This document shows, in pieces, positions 27,101 to 42,100 of a stretch of DNA of 64,000 bases (the stretch's first letter is position 1; each line of letters starts with the position of its first letter). Source of the stretch: Struthidea cinerea. Lineage: Eukaryota; Chordata; Aves; Passeriformes; Corcoracidae. Made by a program: the position numbers and the translations under genes. The notes under the pieces were generated by a model, which did not search any database, was not told where the DNA came from, and saw only the letters and a list, made by a program, of their open reading frames with translations. The stretch is from assembly GCA_013397865.1 (NCBI GenBank), contig VZTI01000413.1, positions 58,894-122,893 on the forward strand. The letters run 5' to 3'.

Positions 27101-30100
27101 TGCCTAAGGATTTTGCTTAATTTAGAAATAAATAAATCAAAGTGTTTGTTCTTAAACTAAAATTTCTCTTTTAAAAAATCATAGTGTTCTTAAGACCACA
27201 AAGAAATTTGGAATCAATAGATCCACAGTTCACGATTCGAAGGAAAATGGAGCAGATGAGAGAAGAGAGAGAGCTTGTGGAACAGCTACGTGAGGTATGT
27301 GAGTGTTGGTACAATTAATTTATTCTGATGTAATGTCTTTTTTAGTTTTTCTTTGGGAAAGTTGCCTAAGGAGGAGAGTATGAGAAAGGTTAAATGAGGC
27401 AATATTACTCCTGCAAATCACATTGATGAGACTGTTGCTGAAATTCTTTATCACAATCAGATGTCTGTACTTCTGGAAAGATTTTGTAAAAATGGGAAAT
27501 AATAATGGGAGTTACCTGAACGACATACAGTTAATCAGCTTGCCTTGCACTGGTGGAATTAACGATTTATTTAATTTAATCAGAAAGGATGAAGTGAGCA
27601 CTTCAGAGAGAGAGGTCTAGGAACTATTTCCAAACAGCTGGAGAAATCTGCAGTTTTGCATGTAAAAAGCGTAGTGAAAATTATTAGTTAAGGCTGAAAG
27701 TAGATAATTAATGCTTGAAACAGCTTTCTTAGAAATTAATTCAGTATTTCATCACTGGAAAATATGAATACAGAAGGTGCTTACCTGATACATTGTTTTG
27801 AATGTAGAAGCTAGAGCCTGATGGAGGAATTGGTGCATAGGATTTGTGTTACACAACTAATACCTTGGCAGCACTGTTTTTTGTGACACTTGGCTCTGCT
27901 TAAAAAAAAGGAGATGACAACCTTTGCTGCAAGGAATGTCACAAGCCTGAACCTGTCAAGGTTTCCAGTTATATCACATTAACAGAACAGAGGGTATCAC
28001 TGCAAATCCTGAAAATGATAGGTGATTTTCACATCACAGCTGAATTACAAGATTATTTGTTCTTATCTCATTAGCTTCATGGAATGGCTAATTGAAAAAT
28101 TATCGATTTGTTTTAAATAACATGTCTTCTATTATTTAATTTTAAAGCAACAGGGTTTGCCGTTTTGTCTTTACCAAATAGTGTTTAAAAGGTGGGATTT
28201 TTAATGTACAACTATGCAGACTTTCAGATTTGCATTATCTTACCTCAGGCCCTCACCTGTTTTAAGTAAGAATTCACCTACCTTTGCGCTGCTGATTTTT
28301 TTTTTTAACGGAACAGATCTTGTTGAAGATTTAACATGGTTGGTAGAATGTAGTATATTTTCAATTCTAAACTTGAATGATGCCAGAAGGACAAGATGCA
28401 GGAATTAGATGAGACAGACTTATTGGTAATGGGGAAGAAAATGGAAGCAGCAGTAATAAACTGCACTAGTTTGTAGTTATTCTGAGCCTCATCTATTTCA
28501 GCAGCATCAATGCAGCTTTTTAACATTTCTTTTAAGAGTTGCCACAAGTATGTAGCAAGTCCCCAAGTTCCTAAAAATAATGATAGGTAATTTCTGCAAG
28601 ATTCCTGCCTTGTGCATTAGTTCAGTTAATCCTCACAGTGAAAAGTAGAACAAGGTTATTCACTATGTCAGGCTTGGTTGTGGAGGACTAATAAGGATGT
28701 CTCCACAGAGTATTAGGTATTACCAGTAACGCTGGTTTAATGTGTTACTGACCTTCAGCTCCACGTAGTATCCTTCTTTGCTCTCACCCTGAAATATCAT
28801 GTCCTAGAAGGAAAATTCTTTTGTTTCTTGTGAGAAGTTTGATTACAAGTCAAGGAGTGGTGACAGGAATGAGAAGACTGACCGTGTTTGAAAACACATA
28901 GTGAGATTTCCAAATTAATAAAATTTACTCAGGTATACTGGGTCCTTTAGTGACATTAGTAACCACCAGAGCATTTGCTTATGTACTGTACAAGAAAATA
29001 GCCCAGAACATATAACTCATTAAGTTTATACTTTATGCAATATATATATATTAGTTAATTTTGCTTTTGAATTGTTTCGTGGTAAGTTAGCGTTTAGTGA
29101 GATTACACAGAGCCGTGGACTCCAGCACGAAATGGCATTGAGTTGGAATTGCAGATGCACTGTGCTCTTATAAAAAGTGTTCCCTGGTCTATGCTGAGTA
29201 GTCTCCCAACAGACAAATTGGTGTTCTAATGAATAAATTTTTAATTCATTAATTTTTATAAATGTTTTTGTAACAGGTTTTGGGAAAACAGTCTCAAAGT
29301 GTATTTTTTTATCTCACATACCAGAATTTTTTCTGATCTGTGAATTAAACCAAGGTGAAAACAAAACATTATATTGGTGAACATGAAGCATTACCCTGTT
29401 TGCTGCTTGTGAAATCTACATGCAAGTACTTGAGCAGTGTGTCTAGTAAAAGACAAAATGGGAAGATATAATGAAACCCCACAGTGCTTCAGTGGAGGCT
29501 ATTTCATGGTGAGGCCACCCAAATAAAGGATGTATGAGGAAGAAGCAAAGAGCTGGATTTCTTTAGACTGGATTTCTTGCTTTAGAGTGCTGCGAACATC
29601 ATATGACTGTCCTCAGCTGCCTGAAGGATAGTAAAAGAGAAGGTAAAGCCAGGCTTTTCAGAGATTAGCAGTGAATCCATGAAAGACAGTGGCACAAATT
29701 GCAGAGAAAGACCTTTCAGGTAGTTACAAGGAGAAAACTCTTCGCCATAAGGGCAGTGAAACACTGAATAAAGTTGCTTGGAGATTTTAGGGCTCTCTGT
29801 CCTTGCAGATATACAAAACTTAACTAATCAGGGCTCTGGTGTCGTTTCAAATTTGTTAGATTGTGACCTTCAAAAATCCCTTCCAACCTACTTCTTTTAT
29901 TCTAAAAAGAATTATCTATTCATAGATATTCATATTCAACCAGTATAGGTTGAGGTAACATATTAATAGAGAGTAATGACATTAAGAGGTTCAACTAGGA
30001 ATAAGAAACATCTATTTAAAGATAATGGGAGTAATTATCTCTAAGTGTGGAGCTGGAATGTTTTCAAGATTGGAGCACAATTCAGGAAACTCATCATATA

Positions 30101-33100
30101 TAACAATATATTGGGTTTGGGGTTTTTTTTATATTCTTAAATATTTTCAAAAGTATTTTATTTTGCAATATCAAATCCTGTTCATTGAGACTGTTTTTCT
30201 TAACAGGTATCCAGAATTTCTTTCACATCTGAATGTTTTGCTTTCCCTTACCTATTTTTCTGATCACTCTAATGCTTCCTGAGTAATTTTTAGGCTACTA
30301 GGGAGAGATTGCCTTTTATTCTCTGCTTGTACAGTCATTAGCACAATGTAGTTCTGTTTCAATGTGCTGCTGATAAAGAAAATTTAAGATGGGTAAGTAG
30401 AAGACTTGTGGAAATGGTGAAAGGAAGAAGCCACATGCAGTTCAGTCACATGACTAATTGCATGCAGATGTGGTTTTATATCTCTGTATACAAAAACAGA
30501 TGCCTATTGTGGCAGCAACATTGCAGTGTTGAGTTCTTCTAAAGAAGTTTATGTAGTTCAGTGACCAGCATAAAGGTGATTGTGGTTTAGCTTTTAAAGA
30601 ATTAGTTATATAAAGGAATTGTGTTTCTTTGTGATAAAAACTCCAAAACTGGCTATGTCTCTACAGCATAGGAGATGAGGGTATTTTATTCATTTTTTTT
30701 CCCCCTTCATCTATTTCTGTATCAAAGTGTACATGCATTCTTCCTTGGCAGAACATAGAAACAAGACTAAAGATTTGTTTGCCTGAAGACCTGGGCTCAG
30801 CTCTGATGGATGGTGTCGTTCTGTGCCATTTAGTAAATCACGTTCGCCCTCGCTCTGTCGGAAGTATTCACGTACCCTCACCAGCAGTTGTAAGTTGCAT
30901 GTTGCTTGCCACACTGAAATGTATTGATTACTGTTTTATTGCCAAATAGTATTTGGATACAGAAACTATGTTGCTGTTAAATGAATGATCTTTACTGTTA
31001 AGGGCAACATTTATATTACTGCAAATTCAAATATTCATTAGTTTTATACATGATACATACATATATATATATATATAGTGTATGTATACATTTATATAGA
31101 AACACATCTATGAATGAATAAAGTTATCCTGCCTTTCCCTGATCTAGCAACAAGATCAGATATTTTCATAATGGCATTTTTGTTCAGAACACTATGAAAT
31201 TCTTTGATTACAAGTTTTTATTCTAGTTCAACTTTAAAAAAGAAAACCTAGCCCATCCTTTGTTAATTGAAAAAATGTGAGGTTGGCTTCAGCAGTATCT
31301 GGCTTAGCAGATGTCCTGTTACTAAAGCACTTAAAACACTTATTAGCATATTTGTCCTTTTGAGTTAAATGTAGAGGTGATTCCTTTTACCTGCAGACAG
31401 AACAGAAGACACTACAGCACTGTAGTGATTTAATATTGGCTTTCCTAAATTTAAGGACCTGAAGATTTCAGGACATAAAATCGGTGTAAACTCTGTGTGC
31501 ACTTCTTGAAACTTAAGAAAACACCATTGTGTTTTCTCTGTTTATGTCTATTTCTTGAATAGATCATTCTTTCAGATTTCTGATAACAATCTGGTCCTGA
31601 AGAGGTTTTGTGTGTTTTCAGACTATTTGCCTTTTTTCTTTTTAATGTGCATGTTGGTAAAAATTTGCCATGTACACCCTGATACTCAATTCTGAGAATA
31701 CCGTGTGGATTTTGGAGGCAATCTGTAAGAACTTCCAAGAAGACAGATTTAAGAAAAAGATATTTTCTCAGATGGTGTAGTGGAATTTCTTTTGCTGTTC
31801 CTTGATTTAAATTAATTTCTATCTTTGGTAAAAATATGAGATTGCCAGAATACGCAAACTTGAATTTCTGGGGTAAAAACTTCTCATGCTGATTTTTTAA
31901 AATAAATACCTTGTGGTGTCTTCTGTAACAAAAAGCACATATTTTAATTTATTTTCATTTTGTTTCAACTTTATATTGATGTTCTCTTCCTTGAAACAGC
32001 CTTCAAATTATTTTATCCTAGAAAATTAGTTCTTTGAATTCCTTGCTACTATAGTGAATTCTTGGTTCAAGTGGATATTCAGGAATTACCATTGTTTCAC
32101 ATCTGATATTGAAAAACTAAAACAGTGAGGAGTTTTGATTTTTCTTTTTAGTAACATGATACTTCTGTAAGTATTTGGTGAATAGTCCTGAGCGAGACAA
32201 ATTATAGAAGTATTTGAGATTCTAAAGTAGTAGGACATTTATCCTTCAGAGACATTAATATTGTATGTAGTTACTATAAATTTGTGAGTTCATAAAAAAT
32301 TTAAAAGGAGTGAACCTGTTAATTACAGTTAAGTGTGTTCTCCATGATATATGTTAAAATCCATCATCAGTTAATTTGCTGTCCAGAAAATCAGTGCTGT
32401 CTGTTACAAACCTTTGTAATAGGCAGGTTTTAGAACCTCACAAGCTGGGTGTGAACATATGGAGATCTAAATGTGCTGGTGACTTTAAGAGATAAGTAAA
32501 AGCACATGGCATCCACAATGTATGTACTCAGTTTGTATTTGAAGGCTAGATGTTTTTAGAGTAGTAGAAAGAAAAAGTTGAGCAGAATTTTATGCATTGT
32601 TATCGGGAGAAATGTGGAAATGGTGTATCAGTACAAGAATAATGCAATAGGCGAATTGACCAGATGAATGTTTTTGACTTCTTTTGCCATAGACTATTTT
32701 TTTGTTTGTTTGTTTTACAGCCTAAACTTAGCATGGCCAAATGCAGGAGAAATGTGGAAAACTTTCTGGATGCATGTAGAAAACTGGGAATACCAGAGGT
32801 AATTTAATTAAGTCTGTCATTTCTAGATATTCAAAAATGAAAACACATTAATTACATGAAAGCTGAAGGATAACTTTATCAACAACGGTTTTTTAGCAAT
32901 AAAGACACAGAATTTAAAAATTTATCTAAATAATGTGGTTTATATTATTTTGGTGCATTTAAATGGCTTATTTCATAGCACTCAAAAATTGCAAGTGTTG
33001 TCTTAAAGGAGTAATTCAGTATTACCTCTTGTACTTCCTTATCTTTGCCATGGAAAATAAATAAGGAATTATGATAATATATTATGTAAGTAGCCAAAAG

Positions 33101-36100
33101 CTTGCTAATTTTTTTCATTGCACAACATAACTGCATTTTTACCTCATGCTTTTAGAATATGAACTTCATTCTTTTTAATTTTTTTCTTTTTTTGCAATAT
33201 TTCCTTTTTTTACAATGTTAAGTACTCTATGCATTGGTGACTAATAACAGACTCATCTCTTGTACTGAAACATTTCTGCAGTGATTTGAAGAAAAGCATT
33301 GTGCGTTAAGTATGGAAAGTACGTATGTGTAAGATTCTATAATGTAGGTGTGAGTGTTTCAGGAGTTGGAAACAGGAAAATTGCAGTGCTTGGTGTTTTC
33401 TGCTTTTCATTTAAGAATGGTATCACTCATCATGTAATTTATTCTCATTGTCATAACTAATGTAATGAGTGCTGGAGTTGCATTGGGATTAGTTCAAAGA
33501 CTCCCTTATGGTGTAGAAGAACCTATTAAGAAAAAGTTAAATTTCAAATACATGACCCACAAAAGAAGGTAAAGTGTTATATAAGGTCATTTTAAACTGA
33601 ACACAGGAAAATTACATTATGTATTTTCACTGGTGCCTACATATGACAGTATAATGAGGGCTGAGTTCTTTTTAGTCAGTTTCAAGAATGCTGAAATGAA
33701 AAGATATTTTGTGTGATTTCCACCACCATCCCCTTGGAGAGCAGATGGTAATGCAAAGATTTCACATTGGGAAAGAATTCCAATTTGAATTCTTTGTTTT
33801 AGCTATATTTTAGCATTTGATTTGGAGGACAGCAAAAGTGACAGATCATTTTTGCTATTTGTAGGAATTTTGAGGGGGAGATTTTCTTACAGTTTCAGTG
33901 AATGGTTCATCATAAATTTAACTTGACAATTCAGTGTAATGACTGGATCTCTTAAGTTGTAATGGTTCATTTAGTTCTTGTAGTTATGTAATTTATAATG
34001 TTACAACAATTTTATATTAAATGTAAGATTTCACTTCAGAGAAGATCAAAATCTCATTGTTGTGGACATCTAGACATGGAGTATTTGTTAAGCTCCCCCA
34101 AAATTCTTCTGATGCATCATAAATTATCAGTGAATAGAATACAAGTCGGGTTTTCCTGGCTGTAGCCTATTGGGAAGGAAAAGGCCAAGAGCTGTTTTCA
34201 TTGCTGTTATGACATCTTTCAGAAATCTTTCCTTCTTTTTAATTTTGATTTTCTGTAAGTAAGCTCTCTGGAGAAATACATTTTTTGTATTTTGTGAATA
34301 GGCATTTCCATATATGTATTTATTACCCCTCCTTTTTAATCCTTTCATTGAAATTAGTGTTAAATTCTTTAGGATTTTTAAAAAATTTATTAAAGTTTAT
34401 TTGTTGAAGAGTTGCATGGAGGCTTGGGCACAAAGCCACATCTTACCAGTCTGATTCATAAACTAACCATCTTTATGTATCTAAATAAGCCATTAACTTT
34501 TCTTGAAGGGAAAAACTCATTCACATAAACATTAAATGAATTGCTTGCAATTGTAAACTTACAATAGGTTTTAAGTACTCTGAGAATATTCTGTTTGATT
34601 TGCTGTCGGTAATTTGCAAATATTTATGTTTGCTATCTTTTGTGAAAACACATCATGTTGTGGAAGTAGCTGGTAGATGTTAGAACTTCGCTGTGTGTTG
34701 CAGGGGCATGGATTAGGAATGCAAAGTTGTGTAATAGCGAGTATGACAGTCAGCTGTCAAAGTTTTTAAAGAACTACAGATGGCGTGCTCATGCTGCTTC
34801 AGATTGATGAGTTGTGCAGTGCCCAACTATCTCTGGAGAAACCAGGAAAAGGAGTGCAGTGAATGATCACTTCTTTTTTAAAACAAGCACCTTATGTGGG
34901 AAATTGATAGGTTCTACTTTTGGGTCTTTATACCCGTAGGTATTGGGCTTTTCTCTGGTACTAGTTCCTGAGAATTAACTTGAAATTCTGCTGCATGGGT
35001 TTGAAAAGGATTTTAAATGGTCATAATTCGTGTTGGTTTGTTTTCAGTTACTTAAGGAATAGAGTATGTGCTGTTTCCCAAGATCCACAGGTTTGAAATA
35101 ATATCCTGTTTAGTCATGTAAAATGAAAACAAGGAAAGAGCTAAGAAATTGCTGTGTTGTACTGATGTGCATGATCTCTTACTTCTGTGGTTTTCAGCCT
35201 TCAATTCTTGGATCAAAATTACATTCCCAGAATGATCCTGGGAAACTTCATACAAATGTAGAACAATGCAGCTGGTATCTGAATGTGTCACACTGAGTAT
35301 CAGAAGTTGGCATCTTGACCAAAGAATCACAAATGCCAAAGTCAGGAACATCAGTGTCTCCTTATAATGATGTGGTATGTAGATGACTCTGAAAGCCATT
35401 AGCAGCCAGGTGAGAATTCCAATACAATGGGGGACACACTGAAATCGCTTTCTGTTAACAGCCACGCGATGCTCCTAATTGCATGCAGAAGGAACGTGTT
35501 GGATCATATGCAAAAGGGAAGTTTGAAGTCTGACCCTTAATAAGAAACTAAACAGCAATGCTCTGGCTGCACCAGGAGGCTGTCAAAAGTGTGAGAATCA
35601 TAGGACAATCAAGTTGTGTCCAGTTTTGCCACTAAGCTTTGCTGTAGCACCTTATCAGAGAACTTGTAGATCACTTTTTGAGACAAATCAACGTTTTTTT
35701 GATGTGAGAAAGGAATGTTGTCAGGTAAGTGTCTGAAAGCATGAAGATTCAGAAAACGTCTGCTGTGCCCCTCCAGGAGTTGTATGACAAAAAGGTGCAG
35801 TCTTTGTCACTTAGAAAATTGCAAAAGAATACTTTATTTTACATTGTTAACTAAAACCCATCAAATTACCTGATTTCTTTTATAGTAGTGACAGTGACAA
35901 ACATTCCTACTTTTTGGCTGATACAGATTGAATAAGCACGTGGCAGTAGATGTGTGACAGGTAGGGCTGAGGTCCTGCTACATTTCTCAGTGACATGCAG
36001 TACTTGGATGATGCCATTCGCTGGACTTACATTGTTAATGTCACAGGAGCCCACAAATAATACCACCCTTACCGCTTACTCAGTTCATCTATATTGCACC

Positions 36101-39100
36101 CACCCTCTCAAACTTTGTGGATTTGAAAAATAAAGCTGTTTTTTTTTTATTTCTTTTTTGCATGGAAGTGTGGCCCCCAAAGTGTCATATGTAATGGTTC
36201 TAGTGCAGTTTTATTCTTCATAGTGACATCTCATCCCAGAGATATTAAAAATTATCAGAAGAGTGAATTATCATTACATTACCTTGTATGTGAAGTTATG
36301 GAAGTACTTCGTTTACACCTGGTGTTTTGTAAAACCAGTAACAATATACGTAAATAAAGGCAACAGTGTTCATGCAGACTTCTTCAACTTGTCATTGCCT
36401 CATCAGTGTTCATACTAGAAGCAAAGAAATAACTTTCCCATTTTAACCTGCAAATTAATAAATTAATTAAACTTGAGCTTTTATTCTTGGTAGCTGTTAT
36501 TCCTGGTAATCCATATTACAGAGTATTATGCACTTTCAGTAGTGTTAACAAATACTCCTTTCAAAAGTTAAAAATAATTGATTTGTGGTGGGTTGAGTGA
36601 TACTTTACTACAAGTAAGATTTAGACCAAAACAAAGCTCTACATGCAATATGTTTGAAAGACAAAAGTTACAAGTTTTGGTCTGTATTTTTTCTGGTTCT
36701 CAGTTATGAATAAATAAGGTGTGATCAGAAGTAGGATCTTCTAAGCATTTATTGAAAAAGAAAATGAAGTATTTTCAATGTCTGTGAAATTAGCTTTTCA
36801 CCCAGACATGAATGAATTTTTATGATACACATCTTACACTAATGTAGTATCTTAACAGTTTAGGCACTTGAGCATCTTTTGACCCTTTATGGGGTCAGGT
36901 CAGAAAAATAACATTATTTTTTTAAAAATGATAGAAAGACTTTCCCCACGTAACATACCTTGTTGATCTTCATACAGCTTAAAAAAGAGATAGATTGAAG
37001 TTACCATGAGTAGTACTAGAATGGTAATTTCTATTGATAAAAGGTAGTGATAAAATTAAATCTTTCACAGCCAAATGGTCCAGCAGGTTTACCAAGTGTC
37101 TGTGTTCCAGCACATCAGTAGTGATGCAGCATGATTTAGTGGGACAAATTATATCTTGGGTGGGAATGAGAGACTTCTGCCTAATCTCTTAAATTTTCAG
37201 TCATTTACATGGTGTAAACATACTGAGTGGAAAAGAGTGTGATGATAAGAAATGACTTTTTGGACCTCAAGTCATTGTATGAAGATGCAAACTATGAAAG
37301 GTTTAGCTGTGCCCCTTCTGAGTGACTTTTGAGTCCTGCAAATGGGACCTATTACTGTGTTTCAGCCTCTCCTCTGATAGCAAGGTCTGCTATGTGGCAA
37401 TGTCAGACAGAATTATTCTAAAAATCACTGTGATTTGTGTTAGTGTAGGAATTGCAGAATAAGAAAAACAATAATAAAGAAAAACAAAACAGGAGGCTTT
37501 TGTGTTCTAAAAGTAGCAAAACAATGTAAAGGAGGCAGCCAAGCAGTGGCTTGGCTTGAAGCAGCCAAGAAGTGTTCTACCTTCTATCCACCTGTTAGTT
37601 GTTCAACTGGTAATCATGTTTTTCAGTTTAATGCAAGGTATATTATCATTGCCACTTATGCTTGTTTTCTGATCACTTCACATAATCAGTTACTTCTCCA
37701 TAGTTTCATCATGAGACACCCATGAAGTTGCAGTAAGTTTTATCAGGTATGACTCCTTTCTCCACCTTTTCCTTCCGGACTCGGTTATGGACACTGTTTG
37801 GCCTACGGTATGGAGTTAAGTGGTTCAATACGCTCTCAATCCTGAAAGCAGAGTTCTGAGGTTCCTCTCATTTGTGTTTTGAGTACAGTGCATATGCACT
37901 ACAGATGTCATTCTTTAATGCACTTCTGCAAACTTACTCTTGACTTTTTCTACCAGAGTCTGAATCAGAGGAGGTCAGTTCCGAAATGCTGTCTGTTTTC
38001 AGTCACTGCAGGGGCATGCAGAATGAGGGTGGTTTGTGCACACAAACAGCTGGTTATGCTTTTGCTGTCCCATTTCTGTCTTACTGTGTTTATTCTGTGT
38101 GCGTGATTGACAGCTGTATGATTTAATCATACAGCTTCATAGACTTAAAATATCAGTCCATAAATGTAATGATTAAATAGATGTAACTTTGTAGTTCTTA
38201 CTAGCAATCATTTCAGTCCCCTAAATGAGAGGGGCAGTGTTTGTCATAGATGAGTGGATGGGTGGTTATCTTTGAGACTCTGTGTGGAGGTCATGTGCTT
38301 TTTCACTACTTCATGATGTCATGTTTTAGTTTTGTATTTTATTGCACAATACCAGTGCAATAAGTGGAAATACTTCTACCATTACAGAAGAGCTATATAT
38401 TTTTCATCTACAGTTACATTACAGAAGTTTAAAATACATAAAATATAAGCATTTTACATTATAACATATGACTATAACACCAAATTATCCGTTGTCACAG
38501 AACACACCAAAATAATCAGACATTCCTAAGGCTTCCCCAGGTTTCACTGAATTCAACTAAAACACAGCATGGCAGTTTCTGTAGGAAATTTCTTCTGCAT
38601 GTGTTGGCTGTTTTTGTACGCTTTGGCTTCTCCTTATGCTGTTTAGGATGTTAATCTTGGGTTAGCAACTTCATCAGTATCTGTAAAAAGTCAACCTATT
38701 ACCAGCTCTCAGTCTCTAAACTCTGAAATTACTCCCTTCTCTATTTGACTGCAATAGGGACTATTGGCATTGTTTTGGGGGTTTTTTGGACAAAAATATT
38801 AAAAAGTCTTTGTTATAAAGTTCTGGAATTTTCTTTTTAAAACACAATTTGAATGTATTTTAGATATCTACTTTTGGTATGTATTTTCAATAAGTAGGAA
38901 TTGAGTCTTGTATGTTGTTCCAAAATGAATGCAGCATTTACCGGGTTTATTGGTGTCTGGTAAAAATGCAGTATATTATGTAGTTGGTAGTCACGAATAG
39001 TATGCACTAAAACTTTTTTCCCTGGTAAGCAGCTTGTGGATGTAGGTGTAGAATACAGTACTAATTCTATCCCATTTTTAAACAAAATCAGCATGTTTTG

Positions 39101-42100
39101 TGCTGTCTGGGAGTTATCATACTCTAAAAAATGATAGAATTGCATTGAACTTCATTATTACATTAGAGTTTTGAGTAAAAAAAATTCTGAAAAATCACTG
39201 CAAAAGGTGTTGTTGCTAGGCAGGTTGCTCCCCTGCTCTAGCTGGTGGCCTAAGTAACAAAATTTTGCAGCTTTTGACTCCTGGTAAAGCTAGAACCAGT
39301 CATGGTAAGCAAAAAAAAAAAAAGTGTCACCTCTTAATTTGTGTATGAATTCCAATTTCACTATCCACTTTTCAGGATAGAAAGACATTTTAAATATTTT
39401 AAAGTTTAATTTATTTCAAACTGGACCTTGAAACTTTGCACTAACAGGAAACAGACACTGAACTTCCATGTCTTGGTTTATTTGGTGTACTGTCAGTTCA
39501 TTAAGGAAGTGAGACTGAAAAGCTTCAACAGGAACAGTGTTTTCTCAAACTCTTACTGCATGTAATTTTGTTCAGTAAGTATTCATTATCTCAGCAAGGC
39601 CTTATTTGCAATGTAAAATGGTGTATCTTAGATTGCTTTTTGAAAGTACTAGTGTTGCTTGGTTTGATTTTAATGTTAAATATTGTGTGAACATACTGGT
39701 ATTATTACATATTATGCTTCATATTGTATAGCTAGTCTAGAGTAAGTTGCCACATCAAGTTATTGATACTTTCCAAAAAAAGGTATGGGAATCTAACCTG
39801 CTAATAATTTTTAAAATGCTACGTAAGGAATTTAGTGTCCAAGTCTTCAGTTTAGAAACTTTATTAAAATTAAGTATAGTTAGTGCTACATTGACTTTTT
39901 AAGTTTCTGTCCCAGGGTATCATTTGAGGTCATATTTGAATACCAAGTTTTAGATTATTATATTAGAGAATTTTGCATACTTCTAATGATTTCCATAAGT
40001 ACTTTTTCTTGAGACTTCATATTGCTGCTGCCTGTGCTTTTAACAGCTTTCTAACCCACTGTTTGCTATTTCATAAGTTAGTTTTTTCAGCTGGTTCCAT
40101 TTAAGCATTTGAATAAGGTCCAGATGGACAAAGGTGTGCAGACCTCATTGGAATGAGTGGATCACACGCGCTTCCTCACCTTGTGAACTTGGGCATAATT
40201 CTGGAAGGATTAGAAGGCCTGAACTCTTCTATCTTAACATTCTGATGTTATATGATAGCTTCAGTATTTTAGAGGAAATAAAAGAAAGCTGGGATGTCTA
40301 GTGACTAAGGCAAGACTAGGAAGAAACTATTCCTACATATTTATGCTAGAATATTGTGATAATTTATTTATCAATATCTTTCTATTTTTGTATTTTTAAT
40401 TTTTTGCACTCTTTTTCTGTTCTAATGGCTGCCCTTCGGGATAGGCTGACCTCTGCTCTGCGTATGACATCCTGCAGTCGGATATTCGTCACATTCGAAA
40501 GACTGTTGACACTCTGCTCGCCCTCGGGGAGAAACCCCCACAATCAACTTCTACTTTTCGCTCCTGGGATCTAATAGGCTTTTGTCTTTTCCATATACTT
40601 TTTATAGTCTTGATGTATATAACTTATCACTGGAATTTGCTAACAGCATAACCTGTTCGCATGTGCACACAAACTTTCTGCTTTGTCTCTGACAAATTAC
40701 AGGTACTTAATTTCCTTCCTTTGCCTTACAAACTTCTCCCTTTCCCTTGCTTCCCTTCCTTGTAATATCTTTATTAATCTCTTGAAATAGGAGAGAGGAC
40801 TAGCATCTTGAAGGCAAGTCCCATGTCTTCTATCCCCTCCAGCTCTAGTTTAAGAACTCATGTACCTCTTTATTTATAGTTTTTCTTTCATGTTGCCTTG
40901 GCTACTCACTAAATGTGTTAAAGCAGTGAAGCTCCTCTTATTCCACTTTTGGGTGTAGGCTAGATGTGTGTCACAAGCTAAACAGAGCTGAGCCTCTTAC
41001 TTTTTGTGAAAATCCAGGAATGCTGCAGATATCGAAGCAGCTTCAGATGGCACTTCCAGCAGGAGATAGTATTTTCTGAGTGGGTGCCAATTACCTCTGC
41101 ACATACTGTGTTAAGAACACTTAGAGAACTATCTTTCAAATTACTGTTATTTTTTAATTCTTATATATTAACAAGAGTACTGTAACTTTAAAGATTATTG
41201 TTCGTCTCTACTTTTCTGATTTAATTCCACACTGGAGTAGTTATGTTTTCCGAAGGTAGAATAATCTTTTTCTTCTGTCACACAAAACAGTGTTGAACTC
41301 CTTTTAAACACTTGCTACATTACACCCAGAGGTGACTGTAAATTAGCAGAGGGTGTGAGCAAGCCGTAGAAACCAAGAGACTTTAGAATGTTTCAGCATG
41401 AAGATCATGCGGTACAGCGAGACAGTTTGGGAATAAGCTGTTAAATTCCTGTACTTGCCATTCTTCTGTGTGGCATCAAGCAAGTCACGTCATTATCGTC
41501 TCTGTTTCATCACCTGTGAAAATGCAGATACTGTTCGTTTGTTTGTGTAACCAGTGCAGCAAAGACAATGTAGCCAGGAAAACAGATCCTCTGGGAAGAC
41601 TCTAGCTTTTCCATCCTAGGAGGTTTTAGAGAACAGCATAGACGTACATTAGCCAGGAGCTATTTTGGTTATGTTTGAGCTCTGCCTGTGGTTAGACTGC
41701 TGGACTGATGACCTCCATTTCCCTTCCAGTTCTGTGTTCTGTTCATCTACTCTAAAACTTGGGACAATTTTTGGGTTTTCTCCTTATTGACATGAAATAT
41801 ACAAATGAAAATTGATTGAAAAATATAAACCTATATTGATGTTGCAATATTGGCCTAGATGCTGTTGCCTAAATTTGTAACTCAGTCTCAGGCTAGCTAA
41901 CCAAAGGACCTCAGTTTTGTGTCTTGGAAATACATGCATTCATTTCTCCCTGTCTAGTGTATAGTAAAATTAGCTATAGACTTTTAGAGTATAACTAGGA
42001 TAAGAATTTGTATGTTACTGATTATTCTGGCCATACAGTTATGATTTAATGCTGCTCTATAAATATCCCCACTCCACAGATACTTGTAAAATTTTATTAA

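Noticed and set aside
36127..36160. aataaagctg followed by a homopolymer, suggesting a retrocopy tail
   Set aside because: The homopolymer is poly-T, not poly-A, on the strand of the hexamer, and no spliced gene copy was seen upstream.
36623..36683. Ten-base inverted repeat (agaccaaaac) with a 41-base spacer
   Set aside because: Arms stop abruptly and the match length is near chance level for the window.
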